A stretch of 64,000 bases of DNA from Marchantia polymorpha subsp. ruderalis (lineage: Eukaryota; Streptophyta; Marchantiopsida; Marchantiales; Marchantiaceae), in NCBI GenBank assembly GCA_037833965.1, contig AP031358.1, positions 8,378,001-8,442,000 on the forward strand, read 5' to 3'. Of this stretch, positions 12,512-24,719 are shown piece by piece. Numbering within the stretch: the stretch's first letter is position 1; each line of letters opens with the position of its first letter. The notes beneath the pieces were generated by a model. The model did not search any database. It worked only from the letters and a program-made list of their open reading frames with translations, and had not been told where the DNA came from. The position numbers and the translations under genes were made by a program.

Positions 12512-14200
12512 CCCAATGCGTATACCGAGAGGTACGTCAAGAGGAGGAGTCTGATTCACCATGAGAACAGTACAACAAGCCTCGTAAACGGTTTGCTGCA
12601 TTCCTCGGTCACGCTGCCGAGTTGCAAGTTGCAAGCTTAGAAGTCACTCGCAGGTAGAAGGGAGAAGCACTGACCATGCATGTGGTTCTCCTGCTCCAGC
12701 ATTGAAGTGGTCCACTTCTTGCAACTGCATTCCTCTAGAAACTCATGATCGTGAAGTACATACCGGATCACACACAGAGTAAGAATGTGCCTGTAGGGTG
12801 GGTTGCCCTGAAGCTTGAGCTCGAAGTCAAGGCACTGTGATTGGATATGGACCGGGGTTCCAGACGATCCTGACGATCGAGTGGGTCAGCGATTCTATTG
12901 TCTCTTCCTTCGATATGGAAGGTACATCCTTTTACTCTAGTCATGTGTGTCGTCCCAAGCTGGGGCCTGGCCTAGCCCCATCTTCCTCGTCTCCTCTTGT
13001 GTCATCCGTGTTATCCTTGTTGCTCCTTCCTCCCAGAGACTGACCCAGAGGCACAAAATATATTACATGGGTTACTAGGCTCTATTACTGCTGGTGGTCT
13101 TAATCATCTGCTAACACACTTTCCGACAGACTCGAGCCGGTACATCTGTTGCATTGAGTGAGTCCTGGAGCATCTGCCGGATGAACGTATTTAGTGATGC
13201 ACTACAAGTCAAACCTTGCATGGTAAAAATATCTCACAGTGTGGAAGTGGGGTGTAGGAGGACTGTGGACGCAGATTTAGATTGGAGTAGATCAGCCAGA
13301 TTGATGAGGTCTGCCAAATCGTCCAAATCCCTGCTTTTGTGGAATTAATCGTCTCTGCAAACTTGTCACTTTTTCGTTTTTCTTGTTACAGAACGTCGCA
13401 AAGGAGAAGAGCTTCGCTAGGAGTTCGCGAGACTTGATGGCGATTGCGGGGTCATTAGAGGACATTGAGTCAGTCATGAGCTAGGACTGTGAGTGAGGGT
13501 GGGGCTGCTGTTACTGCGATCCCAGACTCGAAAGACTTTGGCTCACCTCAAATCTCAAATCAGAGGCTTGGCCGTTGGAGACATCGCCTTCCTCTTCCTC
13601 TTCCTCTCGGTCCGGGCCCTCCATGCTTCCATCTCAATCCCTTCCCTTGGAGCTCCCAAACACCGAGTCTGTCATCATCCATCTCGCCCTTATCTGATGC
13701 TTTCCCTCTTCACTCATTTGGCTTACACTCCTGGTGACGATGGCCACAGCATTCCATAAGTCTGTCATCCTTCCGGTAAACTGCTTTTGAAAAATCCTCA
13801 TCGTCTTCTGAGGCCCTTCAGCTTTTCCTCCTTTACCTTCAGAACGCCCTTCTCCTGCTACGCACCGCCCGCCCCAAATGAGCCCCACCATGCCTCACCT
13901 CACAATCAACTGCTTGCTTCCTTTCGCTCTTTATGTCTTTTTGTGGGGGCCTCGTCCTAATAAGTTAGCGGCGTACTCCCCGTCCATCTACTGAAGAAGG
14001 CACTCTACAGTTCATCCAGTGGGCGACTCCTTTTATGCCTGGGCTAATCTAGTGCATGTTCGGGACGACAACTGGAACAAATGGGAAAGGGGCCGAGTGG
14101 ACAGGAAAGAAGATGGGAAGAACCCTTTTTCTGTTATCCAGCCCTTAGCCTATGAAGCCCAACAAGGAATAAATTCGAAAGAATACCTCTTGATACCTTC

Positions 14201-15419
14201 CATAGCATCACAATGAGAAATATGTCCTATAATATACCTATCTAGATCAAACTATTCACAAAAAATAGTTGCAAATGATGTTGCATCACCAAAACTGGTT
14301 ATTCTCCTATATATAGCTCTCCTATCTAGATAACATTTGCTAGTGAGTTTTGTAGAGCATTGAAGACACCTCCCTCAAATGAGCTACGCAGTATGCTAGA
14401 GAATAAGATATCCCTATCATATGATATGATGCAAGTAGATTGGAATAGTTCATCTCAAACTGGCGCAAGTAAGACCTCAGTCCTTGTCTTCAACTGGTTG
14501 TGCTATTGGATGTTGATGAATGTCAAAGTCTGAAATCATTTAATAAAGAGAAAAGAAAATTTGATTCAAGGAAGGGTCTTCTTCGACCTATTTACAGTAG
14601 AAGTCGCAGCTTGAGGTGAACTTGCCCGTATTCATCAAGGTTCAAATTTTGACAAAGCCTTAAATGTGAACAACCAAGAACTGTTGAGTGAATGTGATCA
14701 ATCAAAAGATCCAAAAGCCATAACTGGAAACCAAGAAATGAATGAAAGAAAGGAATGAACCTGAAGGGATGGACATGATGCACATTGTGAAGAAAACAAA
14801 GTAACAAATATCTTTTCAAAAGCTTGTGAAAATTATGCTCTAATGATCAGTTGATTGATGATCATAATCTAGTTTTGATTCTAGTTATGAAACCAAGAAC
14901 CGGAACATGAAGAGTGAAACATTTAAAAAAGATTAAGAAGATTAAATATATTGACAAGACATATAGAGGATTGGAGTTGTTTTGCAACTATCATGAACTT
15001 ATATTTCTCTGAAGTAGATGGTGAATAGACAATTTTTATTCTTTTCTCAAAATTGATTTTTTTATGCAAAACATGTAAAATTGTGAAGAAATGTGTGTAA
15101 AGTATTTATTGCCAAACTTCTATACTGTAAAATGATGATTTTTCAATATGAAAGTTTGATGAGATTAAATCAGTTTGCAAAATAACACGAGATAGATAAT
15201 CAAGTAATTTGTGTCATTATTATTTTCATTATGATAGCTATATGTTGTTTTTTTTCTTCAATATAAAGTGTGTTATAAAACTTTTATCTTGCAAATAATT
15301 AAAAGTTTGTTTCCAAATTTTCAAACAAAAACTAGAAAAAGATGATGAATTATTTCACTCATATATCGATAGATCAAGGAAAAAATTACTTGATGGAAAC
15401 CTTGCAAAACACTCCTGGA
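14201..15419. other. AT-rich intergenic stretch next to the LINE
   Basis: Strongly AT-rich with no recognisable coding sequence. It lies beyond the 3' end of the minus-strand LINE and may include LINE 3' untranslated sequence, but no unambiguous poly(T) tract (the tail as read on this strand) marks the end. Confidence 0.5.
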
Positions 15420-16212
15420 CCCAATAAAATTTATTTTACCCTACGGTAATAGTAATGGTAATAAATCAAGCCTGAGGGACCCAAAGAGTAAAAAGGTTGA
15501 AAAGAACACAAATCAATCAACCATTCGAAACCAAGGGGAGAACCTCCTCTAAAGCACTAAGAGCAGCAGAGCGACAACTGATGACAACTCTAAAGTAGCA
15601 ACCTAAAGCATAAGGCTTGAGTTGAAGTAATAAATAAAAATTCGTTACAACAATCTTATGAGCCGTTCTAATCTCCCTATATCTAGAACAAATAATAAAC
15701 ACATGCTCTTCGTCCTCTATATCCCTGCTCTCGCACTACAGTGCAGAAATGTTCACTTCTTTCAATGTTATGCCACCGTCCTTACTCAATATGTAAACTG
15801 TGAGATCCTGTTCTGTGCCATGCAATAATATGACATAAAAAAGTAGAAATACTAGCAAGTAAATCTCCTTGTTGACAGTAAACAAGCATAGGGTTTAAAT
15901 GATGTCTATAAAACTTCTATTTGGTGTCAGATCTGCTCCAAAGAATATTGAGAGTCTTTTCCTGTAGATATTGGCAAAGTGCATATGGTTGCATGTCCTA
16001 GTGTACTTCCTCCACGTTCCATTTTGAGAACCAAGCCGCCACATTTGAGAACAATACTTTGAAACGTGTGTATTGTAAAGCTTGATGAGAAAGTCGAGAA
16101 GGACTAAGAGATTTTATCCGTGCAATGTAGTTGATGATCAGATAGAGAGCTTCAACTTCTACAGGAAGGAAACTTGTTTTTGCCATTATGATGGCATAGG
16201 GGATTTGGTTTC

Positions 16213-17483
16213 TCATCCCAATTTCTTTTTGTAGGAATATCTTCTGAATCTTCTCCAGACGCTCCAAATCTGTCTTTTTACAACCAAGATACCATACTTG
16301 GATGCCGTATAAATCACTGGCAACACTAGAGTCTTAAATAAAAACTTCCGAAGTTCCCAGGATACAAGATGTACTTTTTTACATCTTTTTAAAAGTGAAT
16401 AGAGAGCTTTGTAACCCGCTTCTACTCTCTTTTGCACACAATGTGAGCAACTGTAGTCATGAAAAAAATCAATGTCTAAGTATTTGTAAACCTTCACTTG
16501 TTTTAACTCTAGTTCTTTGTAACAGAAAGAAAAATCGGATTTAGTACCAACTATGATAATTTTTTATTTCTCCAAGTTGAACTCCATCTCATTCTGGGTA
16601 AAAAAGTTTGCTAATGTGTTCAAATGTTTCTGTAAACTGATATCATCACGTGCTAATATGACAATATCATTTGCGTACAATAAAGCTTTGATAGTAGAGT
16701 TTCCAAGCTTAACACCTTCACTATCACTTTCGTCTAACCATCTTTCTATATCATCTATGAAAATTGCGAATAAAGTTGGAGAGAGAGTACAACCTTGAAT
16801 GACTTCAATAGTACTCAGAATTTCTTTTGGTTGAAAGACGTTGATCTTGGCCCGAACTGAGTTGTATAACATGGTCACTGCTCCCAAGAGATCAAACAGT
16901 ATTCCTATGTCTTGTAGCCTTTTCCACAATGCTTTCGAGACACCGTGTCAAATTTTTTTTTTAAATCTATGAAGACACAAAAAAGAGCTTTACCGTTGCA
17001 TTTAGATGTTTCCCATAATACACGCAGAACCAGAATATGGTCAATAGCGTTGTATATTGGGCGAAAACCGACTTGTACTCGTCATCTTTTTTGGAAACTC
17101 TCTATTCAAGTATTCAACTTTGATTCCAACAACTTCCTAAACAACTTTGCAAAATCACTTCCCACCATGATAGTTCAATAGTTCGTCGTCACGTCTTTGC
17201 TTCCGCATTCGTGGATAGGAATAATCTTCCGTAATGACCAAGTTTGAGTAAAACCGTAGACAAAAGCATCTTCTAAAGCTTTGGTAAGAAATGGTACAAT
17301 ACTATTTCCTCCCCACTTAAGAAGCTCAACGGACAAGCCATCCAAATCTTCACTTTTCCCGTTTGCTACACTTTTAAGTACGGTCTTCCCCTCCTCTTCA
17401 AATAACAAACCAGGTGATGCTTCGCATTTTGGCAAAGATCTAGCTTCCAGAAAGAAATAAAGCTTTTCAGCAAAAGCTAACAA
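16213..17483 (-). pseudogene. LINE ORF2 reverse transcriptase portion, frameshifted, YADD changed to YAND
   Basis: 17483-17175 carries the N-terminal RT segment (NGKSEDLDGLSVELLKWG). The region near 17090-16930 carries VGFRPIYNAIDHIL and FIDLKKKFDTVSR. 16929-16564 carries QGCTLSPTLFAIFIDDIERW and YANDIVILARDD. 16497-16213 is the thumb-like continuation. In the usual active-site motif YADD the first Asp binds metal; here it is Asn, so catalysis should be lost in addition to the frame damage. Confidence 0.85.
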
Positions 17484-17713
17484 AAATTCTGGATCTAAAG
17501 AAGGTTTTGCAATTGGTATCGCTATACTAAGTCATTTCCAAAAAGACTTAGGATCTTCCATCAGCTCTTTAGTCAAAGATTCCTGTTTTCGTCTCAAGAA
17601 AGCTCTTTTCTTGGACTTCACCATCTGTTTGTACATCACTAAAGAAATCGACTTCGGGGATCCGAAGATCTATCAACTGCTATTGCCCTTGCTAGCTTGC
17701 AATCAGAGTCGAA

Positions 17714-18594
17714 CTACCCGTTACAAGGTAGTCCTCTAGTCTTTCTATGGCTATGTTGTAGATAGAACTTAGACGTAGAGTTTTTAAGTAGTTTCATGAA
17801 TTGCAAACTAGCTGCATGTGGATCTTGGCTCCAATTAGTGTGTTTCAAAAGATCTTGTAAATGTGTAGCATAAATATCTTTCTTAGACGGTAGTAGGCGG
17901 AAAGTGGAGAAAGATAGAACATGTTTGTTGATTGTGGGAGTAATAGTTTTTGATATTGATAGAGTAAACAAGAGAGGTGCATTCTCAGACTCGGGTTGAG
18001 GGTTAAGAACTTTGAAAGTGGAGATAAGAGAAGTATTAAATGAGGAGGATAAAAAAAAATCTACCATGCTAGCACCGTAAGAGGAGAAACATGTATTGTA
18101 GTGAGAGTTGAAAAAGCGCAAGATGCCATTAAGAACTTTCAGGTTACAAGTGGCCTCAAAGATTAGAAAATGTTCTGTCAAAGAGTTGATAGAAGGATCG
18201 GAAGAGAATCTAGATCATTGATTATTGTCAATTTTTTCCAAAGATGAAGAGGTCAGAAAGCTACAAAATTGAGTGAACCGAGGACAACGTATGCATGCAT
18301 TGAAGTCCCTAGCTAGAAAGACATCTCATTTGCTCTGATATTTGAGTACATTTCTAATGAGTTTATGAAATGATTGGCTGCGCCTGCAAAAACGTGGAAT
18401 AGATTAGCATGGCTAATGGCGCAAGGTAACAGATTGCTAGATAGCAATGAGATCCTCCAAGCATAAGACGTAACCATTGGTATTGACCGCCAATATCTTG
18501 ATCTTGTAAATGAATGACAGATAGAAGTTTGAAACTGATGAAAATGGCAATACCTCCATGTCCCATTTCCGCGTGTTGTCTTCTCTAGTTCCAT
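17714..18594 (-). pseudogene. LINE ORF2 endonuclease portion, frameshifted
   Basis: APE-type endonuclease fragments lie in more than one minus-strand frame. 18566-18363 carries GHGGIAIFISF, the GGQYQWLRL segment and CYLAPLAML, matching the central APE motifs. 18181-17714 carries the C-terminal ASMVDFFLSSS motif and the linker towards the RT. Stops and frame changes separate the pieces. Confidence 0.75.
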
Positions 18595-19156
18595 GTTGAT
18601 CCCACTAAAGTGAATCCTTGCAGCTCAGCTATGGTGTTGCTTTCATGTTCCCAAGTCTCCACGATGTTGATGATGTCTCCCTTCTCTCAGATTGAATCGG
18701 CACTCACGTACTTTGAAGGAGATAATACTAGAATATTCCACACCAACACCCTCAACTCCCTAAGTTGCTATGTAGATGACTCTCTTCTCTTCTGTATGAA
18801 AATCGTTCTTCTATCGCATAAATAAGCAACGAAATCTAATAATTGAGACTCTTGATCTTTTCAAGTTACTTCCTTCTAGCTTCTACTTGCAATAAAGGGA
18901 GGTCGGGATCCAACCATATTCTCTGTCCTTTGAGGATGGATTTGTTGGTCATGGCAGTATCATGTTGAGACTGGTTGACAAACTTGTCTATGATGGACCG
19001 TGGATTTGTGCTGGTTTTCCCAATCCGAATAGCCTAAGCTAGATCTGGACTATGAACATGTAGTGTGTCAACTAAGAATTTAGTGGCGACACTCTTCACA
19101 TCTTCATCTTCTATATCAAGTAAACCAGATATCTTGATATTATTCTTACGGAAATA

Positions 19157-19522
19157 TTAGTTTGCATTTTCTATCTCTTGTTCTTGGCAAAAGGAGATAT
19201 GCGCAACCTTAGTAGGCTCAGCATATGATTTGAGTTTCAAATCTATGGTGTCTACTACTTGGTGTAATCTTGGGCTACAAGGAACGGTTGCTAGTGATGT
19301 GGTTTTAGTTTGAACATCAGTAAGGGTTTTGGAAATATGAAGGTTCACACTAAAGTTGTCCTGAAATTCTAATCTCATTGCTTCTTGTAAGGCTTTCAAC
19401 TGTCGTATCTCAGTATGAGCAAGAGTGAGTTGTATTGTTTGTACCTTAAATTCTTGACGAAGTTCGTCAAGGTCGTTCAAGATGGTTTGAACTAGCTTGA
19501 GTATTTCCTTCTAAGATGCCAT
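19157..19522 (-). pseudogene. LINE ORF1 remnant (coiled-coil-like)
   Basis: On the minus strand an ATG at 19522 begins a frame whose fourth codon is TAG. The frame then continues through a heptad-rich, charged segment (NDLDELRQEF, then alternating Leu/Ile and polar residues) that suggests a coiled coil. Its position upstream of the endonuclease and RT fits LINE ORF1. No CCHC knuckles are visible in the surviving part. The early stop supports decay. Confidence 0.55.
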
Positions 19523-20718
19523 CGTCGATGTCTCCTTCTTTTTGCCCGCCAATCCCCAAGAAACAACACGACGGGAGCTTACTGAAAACACATAGATCTG
19601 TTTTTCTTGTCGACCACCTCCGACTTACCTTATATGATCCCTAATTTAAATTTCACTGAGATATTTCTCTTACATTTAGAAATCGGACATTGAATTTCTC
19701 CTCGAAACTACTAGTGCAAATGTCTGACAAAATTGTTTGCGTGTTGTCAATACCAAGAAACTGCGACGTAAGTAGAGTAACTTTCTCTCGGATTGTAGAC
19801 AATCATTTCTTCCGTTATGTCATTGTAGTCTTCTATTGCTCCTTTTCAATCTCCTTCTTCTGTTCAAGTTCACTGACTCCACCTCTCGCTATCGGCTTAT
19901 CGAATTAGATTCTAATGATTATGGAATTTGCTTTTGCACTCCTATGTTGCTATGTCCCTCGCTAAGAATCTCGCAAAACCTCCATCAATTTTTCTCCCCG
20001 TGGATCTCAATTGCCCTCCCCGTGGCGATGAGCAATCCCCTTCCCTCCCCTACTTTCCTCCATGGTCCTAAACCTCACAGTCTATCATAAATTTTATTAT
20101 CTTTTGAGGTTCAGTTCTGATTTGATAATTTATATAAAGCTTAATTTACTCTATAGTTCAAAAGCTAGATTGTAACACCTATCAATAATTAATTTCAAAA
20201 TTATCAATACTGTCTTCCAAAAAAAAAAATAAAAAATTTGAGTATTAGAAAAGGTCAACTAGAGTAAATCAAAATTTGTGTTAACTTCTTAATCGTCCAT
20301 GTGATTATTGTTTGTTTAAAACAAAACAAAAAAAAACTAATTATGATGATGCCATTGGATATGTGATACTTTTTATAGCACAAGCGGAGTGTCATTGATG
20401 TGGATTTAGTTGACCAATGAAATAGATGCATAACATCAAATCACATTCATATGTTATTCAAATATGGAGGTTTGAATGTGGAATTTGACATTTTCAAAAT
20501 ATCACTCAAATCTATCGTGCTAAAATGAGTGGCATTGTTTGTGAAAATATCAACTATCACAAATAAAATTTACAAATCATTTACAATACTTTGATCTATA
20601 CGAGAACATAGCTTGTTGCAATAGACAAGTTCACTCACACAAGGTGATGGTAAATATTATGCCCGTTGCTTCTGTGACAATATAGAATAAACAAAAATAT
20701 ATATCCATCTTTCCATAA

Positions 20719-20739
20719 ATATATATATATATATATATA
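20719..20739. repeat. AT dinucleotide microsatellite
   Basis: About ten AT units. The flanking phrase AAATATATATCCATC occurs both just before (from about 20695) and just after (from about 20771), a short local duplication around the array. Confidence 0.85.
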
Positions 20740-20813
20740 AATATATATTTTTATACAATATAATATACAAAAATATATATCCATCCATCCATAAAATCTA
20801 TCCATAAATGTTA

Positions 20814-20841
20814 TATCTATCATGTTATAACATGATAGATA
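20814..20841. repeat. Perfect 28-bp palindrome
   Basis: TATCTATCATGTTA is followed immediately by its exact reverse complement with no spacer. Possible MITE terminus, cruciform or chance AT-rich palindrome. No gene is adjacent. Confidence 0.85.
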
Positions 20842-22024
20842 ATGACTCCTTTATTGAGTCAAGTTGTGTGCGGATAAGGAGCTAAGTGATTTACAGTTTT
20901 TCATATGCTGACATATGTAGAACATTTGACATTTACAAGTTCCAACACATATTCTTTCATATGATTTAATTGGCAGCTAGTCCTTTGTTTCATCTTTGTA
21001 AGATTCGATGGGGTATTCCGATCCTTTTTCTCCTTTTTCATTTTCCCTCAAAGCTCATGGTCAGATCGAAGTATAGAAATACAGCCTCCTATTGGGGACA
21101 TCAAGGTTATAGCCGTATACAATAAACTGGAAGTTCATGTCCAAGTTGTGTAGAGGAGCTGCTGTACGTGTAGCATTGTGAAGAAGACCATCTCAATAAT
21201 CAACACCTTCGATGGGATTGTGTCAGAACTAGGATAAAAAGAGAACTAGACATCTCCGGCGGAAACCTGATGTGTCTCATCGATATCCAAGACAAAAGGT
21301 GAATATTTTTTTAAGTAGCTTTTGGAAGCAGGAATCTTCTCATGGGAGGGGACAAGCAGGGATCTCGGGAATCATCTGCATGTGCTGTTGGTCATCGATG
21401 GGAAATACGTTGTACAACTTCTGCATTGAAGTTGTACATCAGTGTCAAGGAACGGCAGCGGGTAGCCAAATGCCAAAACCATGACATAGCCTTTCAGCAG
21501 AGGACGGCGACTACAGAACTGACCTTCAATGCTCGTGGTTCAACTCTGATCGGTCTCACATGCATTCAAAGGCATACCGGTCTTAGAGACGAAGAAAAGC
21601 CGACAGGTCACAGCACGAGGAGGAAGAGGTTCGCCTGAACTGTAATCCTACAGTAGAGAGGTGGCAAGGCGCGGCGGTACTGCATCACGGTACCCCTCTG
21701 GTGAGCATCATCATGGGCAGGTGCATTTTGAACGACACCAGCTGTTGAACGAATGCAGTGTCAAACTTTCGCCCTCCGTCGCCATCGGACACAGAGGGGC
21801 TGTAAAAAGACAAACGAGGAATCTAGTGATGCTGTGGCTGTCATCTACCCCCTGTGCAACGACCGGCTTCATCAGAAAGTTCAAAAAAGTGTTGCGATCA
21901 TGTGGAAATCTCTCTCACACTAAAATGATGAGACGGAGAGGTGACAAGAACCTCGCAGCTGATTTCGAGATGGTGCTGGTGAAAGTGGTCATTTTCCTAT
22001 CACATCACACTCAGACACATGTTT

Positions 22025-22051
22025 CCCACCCCCCATCCCCACCCCCACCCC
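22025..22051 (-). other. Potential G-quadruplex tract (C-rich on the + strand)
   Basis: The minus strand reads as five runs of three or more G separated by one or two bases, meeting the usual G3+N1-7 pattern. It lies 40 bases from the paired TGACGTCA motif at 22091-22114, so the two may belong to one regulatory region. No gene was identified there. Confidence 0.6.
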
Positions 22052-22090
22052 TCTCTCCGCAATCTGCATCTGCTGAACGAAAGGAACCCG

Positions 22091-22114
22091 ATTGACGTCA
22101 GAAATGACGTCAAT
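22091..22114. promoter_or_regulatory. Paired TGACGTCA bZIP-type elements
   Basis: Two TGACGTCA palindromes are separated by GAAA and flanked symmetrically by AT on each side, so the whole 24-base block is a perfect inverted repeat. TGACG pairs are bound by TGA-class bZIP factors, and ACGT-core palindromes by other bZIPs. The target gene is unknown. Confidence 0.6.
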
Positions 22115-23551
22115 ACATGAGCGATGGGTCCCACAGGTGGCATATCATCGACGGCCATTCATACTTTTCCTGTCCCTGATCTTTACCTTTTACATTGACT
22201 GGTTAGAGCCGAGCTAAATCTGTCCAAGCTCTCCAGAAACGGAAGGGATCTTTGGAAGCGGGATGAGAGCATCGAACATCTGGCCATTTCAATCTCGCCG
22301 GACTCCTCAAGCACGAATGCGATCATTCTGCAGTAGGTTTCGCGAGTTCTGCTTCTGAGAATTCGGGCCCCACCGCATCGTTTTCACCTCACCAACGACC
22401 GATAAAACCTGGAAGCGCGGTTTTTTCCTGCCGCGCGCATCCTCGGTAACCCTATTCCGGGGTCGAGCTGACTTTTCAGTTCACTTTCGCAGTCGCCATC
22501 GGAAGGTGAATTGGTGTTGGTGCTGGTAATATACCTCCTTCGATTACCGCCAATATCGCGTGTAAAAAGGAAGGAAGGAACATTGATATCACATTTGTCG
22601 TCTTCAATGGTGTATGAATCTCACGATTTGGCGACTTGCTTTACAAATCGGAGTAACACGAGAGGAGGCTGCCCTGCCCCGAGCACGCTGCCCTGCCCCA
22701 GCTGCCCAGTCTGCACCACCTTGCGATTACATTGCTATCCTCTTGCCAAACCTTCACCCGTGCCTGGAGTGTCAGACCCGATGCTAGTGGCATAACTTCC
22801 ATATGCCAGCTCAAAAAACTTGCAGAAAAACAAAATCATTCTCCTTTGCTTTCGCCTTTCCCTACCGAAAGATCCAGCAGGATGGTGAGAAAGTGCCGAA
22901 TGTTTCCTGGAGAGAAGTAACATGTAGCACTCCAAGGGACAAAGGAAAATAACTTACTAACCCATCTCTCACGGCAGTCCCGTACCGATAGCAGATACAG
23001 ATCGAGCCCGAGGTTGGGATCCACGGAGATGGAGTTTTGTCCCTTCGTCCCTTACTGTACATCGACTCTAATGGAGAAGAAGAATATACTAAGATACACA
23101 AGTATGCTGACATTTCCGCTGTCATATATATTAACGGAGTAATACCTATCATGTGATTAGCCCTCACACAGAAATGAATGAACATCGTGTCACAAGATTG
23201 ATTATTAACCAGTTTAGTTCTGTCATCCAGAAAGTATATTCTTACCTGTTTCCTTCACATCACAGAAGTGGCCTATGGATGTCCATGCTTTTAGAGTGGC
23301 TAGGTTGATCGACGGTGGTAGCTAGACAACCATCAACCGCAAGAATTTTGTGGATTCCACACTTGTCCTATTGTTTTGAAAAGAATCCACTGAACTAGGA
23401 AATCAACCCTGCATTGTGCACGACAGACTATACGGAACTTACACGGCGTAGTTCTTTGGAAACTGCCAAGTGTGCAAGTTACTTTTGTACTGCTCGAATC
23501 TGCAAGTTGATTTGAGTAGGGCGATCTGTTGCCTTGCGCTTGAAAAGGGAA

Positions 23552-23553
<2 letters not shown>

Positions 23554-23582
<29 letters not shown>
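23554..23582. repeat. AT dinucleotide microsatellite
   Basis: About fourteen uninterrupted AT units in noncoding sequence. Confidence 0.9.
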
Positions 23583-23584
<2 letters not shown>

Positions 23585-24623
23585 AAAATAGTGAGAAAAG
23601 AACGACGGTATATTCACTTCCTGCATTGAGATAAAAATTTAAAAAAATAAGCGGTAAGGCAAAATGTACGGAGACTGTTACTTGGATTTTTTTCAAGAAA
23701 TAGCTGCCAACTTAAAGGGAACGGTGCATCCTGAGCGAGATGCTCGAAAATTCTGCAGCCTTCCAAGAATCTTGCACTCATGCGGTCGTAGGAGAAGAGT
23801 TGTCGAGAAGCAAGGCAGTAATTCAGTGGGTAGAAAGCGACCAAAATCTTCAACAGTATTATTATGCTCAGAGAAAAGGTGGGGCGAATCTGCTGTAGGC
23901 TTCACCGAATTCCAATTGTTCGACCGTCAATGCGACCGACACTTTGCCGACCATAGAGTACAGTATTGCTCTCCACCTCCTTCTGTACGGTGTTTTTTAA
24001 TTAGTAACCGCGTCTGCAATGCCAACAGTTGAGACGTTGCCCAAGAGCAGGTGTCATATCATGTTCATGAAAAGGGTGCCTTGCCAAAAAACCAGCCTTT
24101 CGGTCCTGGACTTCGAAAAGAGTTATCTTCCTAAAATGCCGTAAACTAAGGCCACGATGAAAAATCTGCTCCTATTTTATATCAAGCATGTGTACAAACA
24201 ACTCGAGGACTCAGAAGACGAGAAGATAATCTTGAACATAGTACATGGCTCGATAATATTATGCCAATAGAAGCTCACTCTCATGAGCTTATGATTGACA
24301 GATCTTGGAAACTTTGTCATGATCCTTTTATATAGAAATTCGGGTAATATCGTACTTTAATTTCACCGAAGCCTATGTACGGTTCGTCGTCCATTGTATC
24401 ATGCCTTCAAATGCATGAGAGGATACTGCGTACATCAATCCCATCGAACTAAAGTGCGCTTTGTTGTAGCCTTTAGTTGTACATTGGAGGAAGCGTATTA
24501 TAAGGATGAGATACATACAAACAATACAGTCATGCTAATACCAACACGTCTAGGTAACCTCGCCGTGGAAGCCAAGGGAAATCTCCATTGGCGAAAACTG
24601 CTCCACCATAGAAGAGGACAAGA

Positions 24624-24719
24624 ATTGAACATTCGTCTTTTGACAGTGCTTCATCTGCGCTTACGTGAGCATGTGACTCACAAGAACACCTTCTACGTGC
24701 CGAAAGACGAATGTTCAAT
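24624..24719. repeat. Perfect 17-bp inverted repeat with 62-base loop (hairpin, small-RNA precursor-like)
   Basis: Arm 24624-24640 (ATTGAACATTCGTCTTT) is an exact reverse complement of 24703-24719. The 62-base loop contains further pairing, GTGAG with CTCAC. The geometry resembles a small-RNA precursor. I recognise no known mature miRNA, and the pairing does not extend far beyond the 17 bp. Confidence 0.6.

Larger units (their letters stand above)
7190..14200. other. Intergenic stretch downstream of the SAC3A-like gene
   Basis: No protein or RNA gene is recognised. 7190-7600 probably contains the 3' untranslated region of the SAC3A-like gene. 8.8-10.5 kb is AT-rich and featureless. 10.8-13.9 kb is richer in GC and in pyrimidine tracts, with a CTGT microsatellite and an ATGG microsatellite. 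The open frames in this GC-richer part are low complexity and overlap on both strands, which argues against coding. CCACGTGTC motifs occur at 10628-10636 (reverse) and 12381-12389 with no identifiable adjacent gene. Confidence 0.6.
15420..19640 (-). mobile_element. Decayed non-LTR retrotransposon (LINE, APE endonuclease plus reverse transcriptase)
   Basis: Read on the minus strand, the order is ORF1 (about 19522-19157), APE-type endonuclease (about 18580-17714), linker and reverse transcriptase (about 17690-16564), thumb and C-terminal part (16497-16213) and a Cys-rich tail (about 15740-15600). Endonuclease pieces include GGIAIFISF, a GGQYQWLRL segment and YLAP. RT pieces include MEDPKSFWK, GKSEDLDGLSVELLKWG, VGFRPIYNAIDHIL, FIDLKKKFDTVSR, QGCTLSPTLFAIFIDDIE and YANDIVILA. 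The tail carries EDEEHVFIICSRYREIR. Frameshifts and stops break every ORF, so it cannot move on its own. The ends are approximate, and I did not identify target-site duplications. Confidence 0.88.

Noticed and set aside
10816-12540. Many overlapping open frames in the GC-richer block
   Set aside because: They overlap on both strands and are rich in Pro, Ser and Leu from pyrimidine tracts and the CTGT repeat; no domains or splice-linked exons.
18400-18430. U6 snRNA-like words AGATTAGCATGGC and GCGCAAGG on the + strand
   Set aside because: The antisense encodes the LINE endonuclease segment CYLAPLAMLIYSTF; no 5' U6 stem, promoter elements or full-length match is present.
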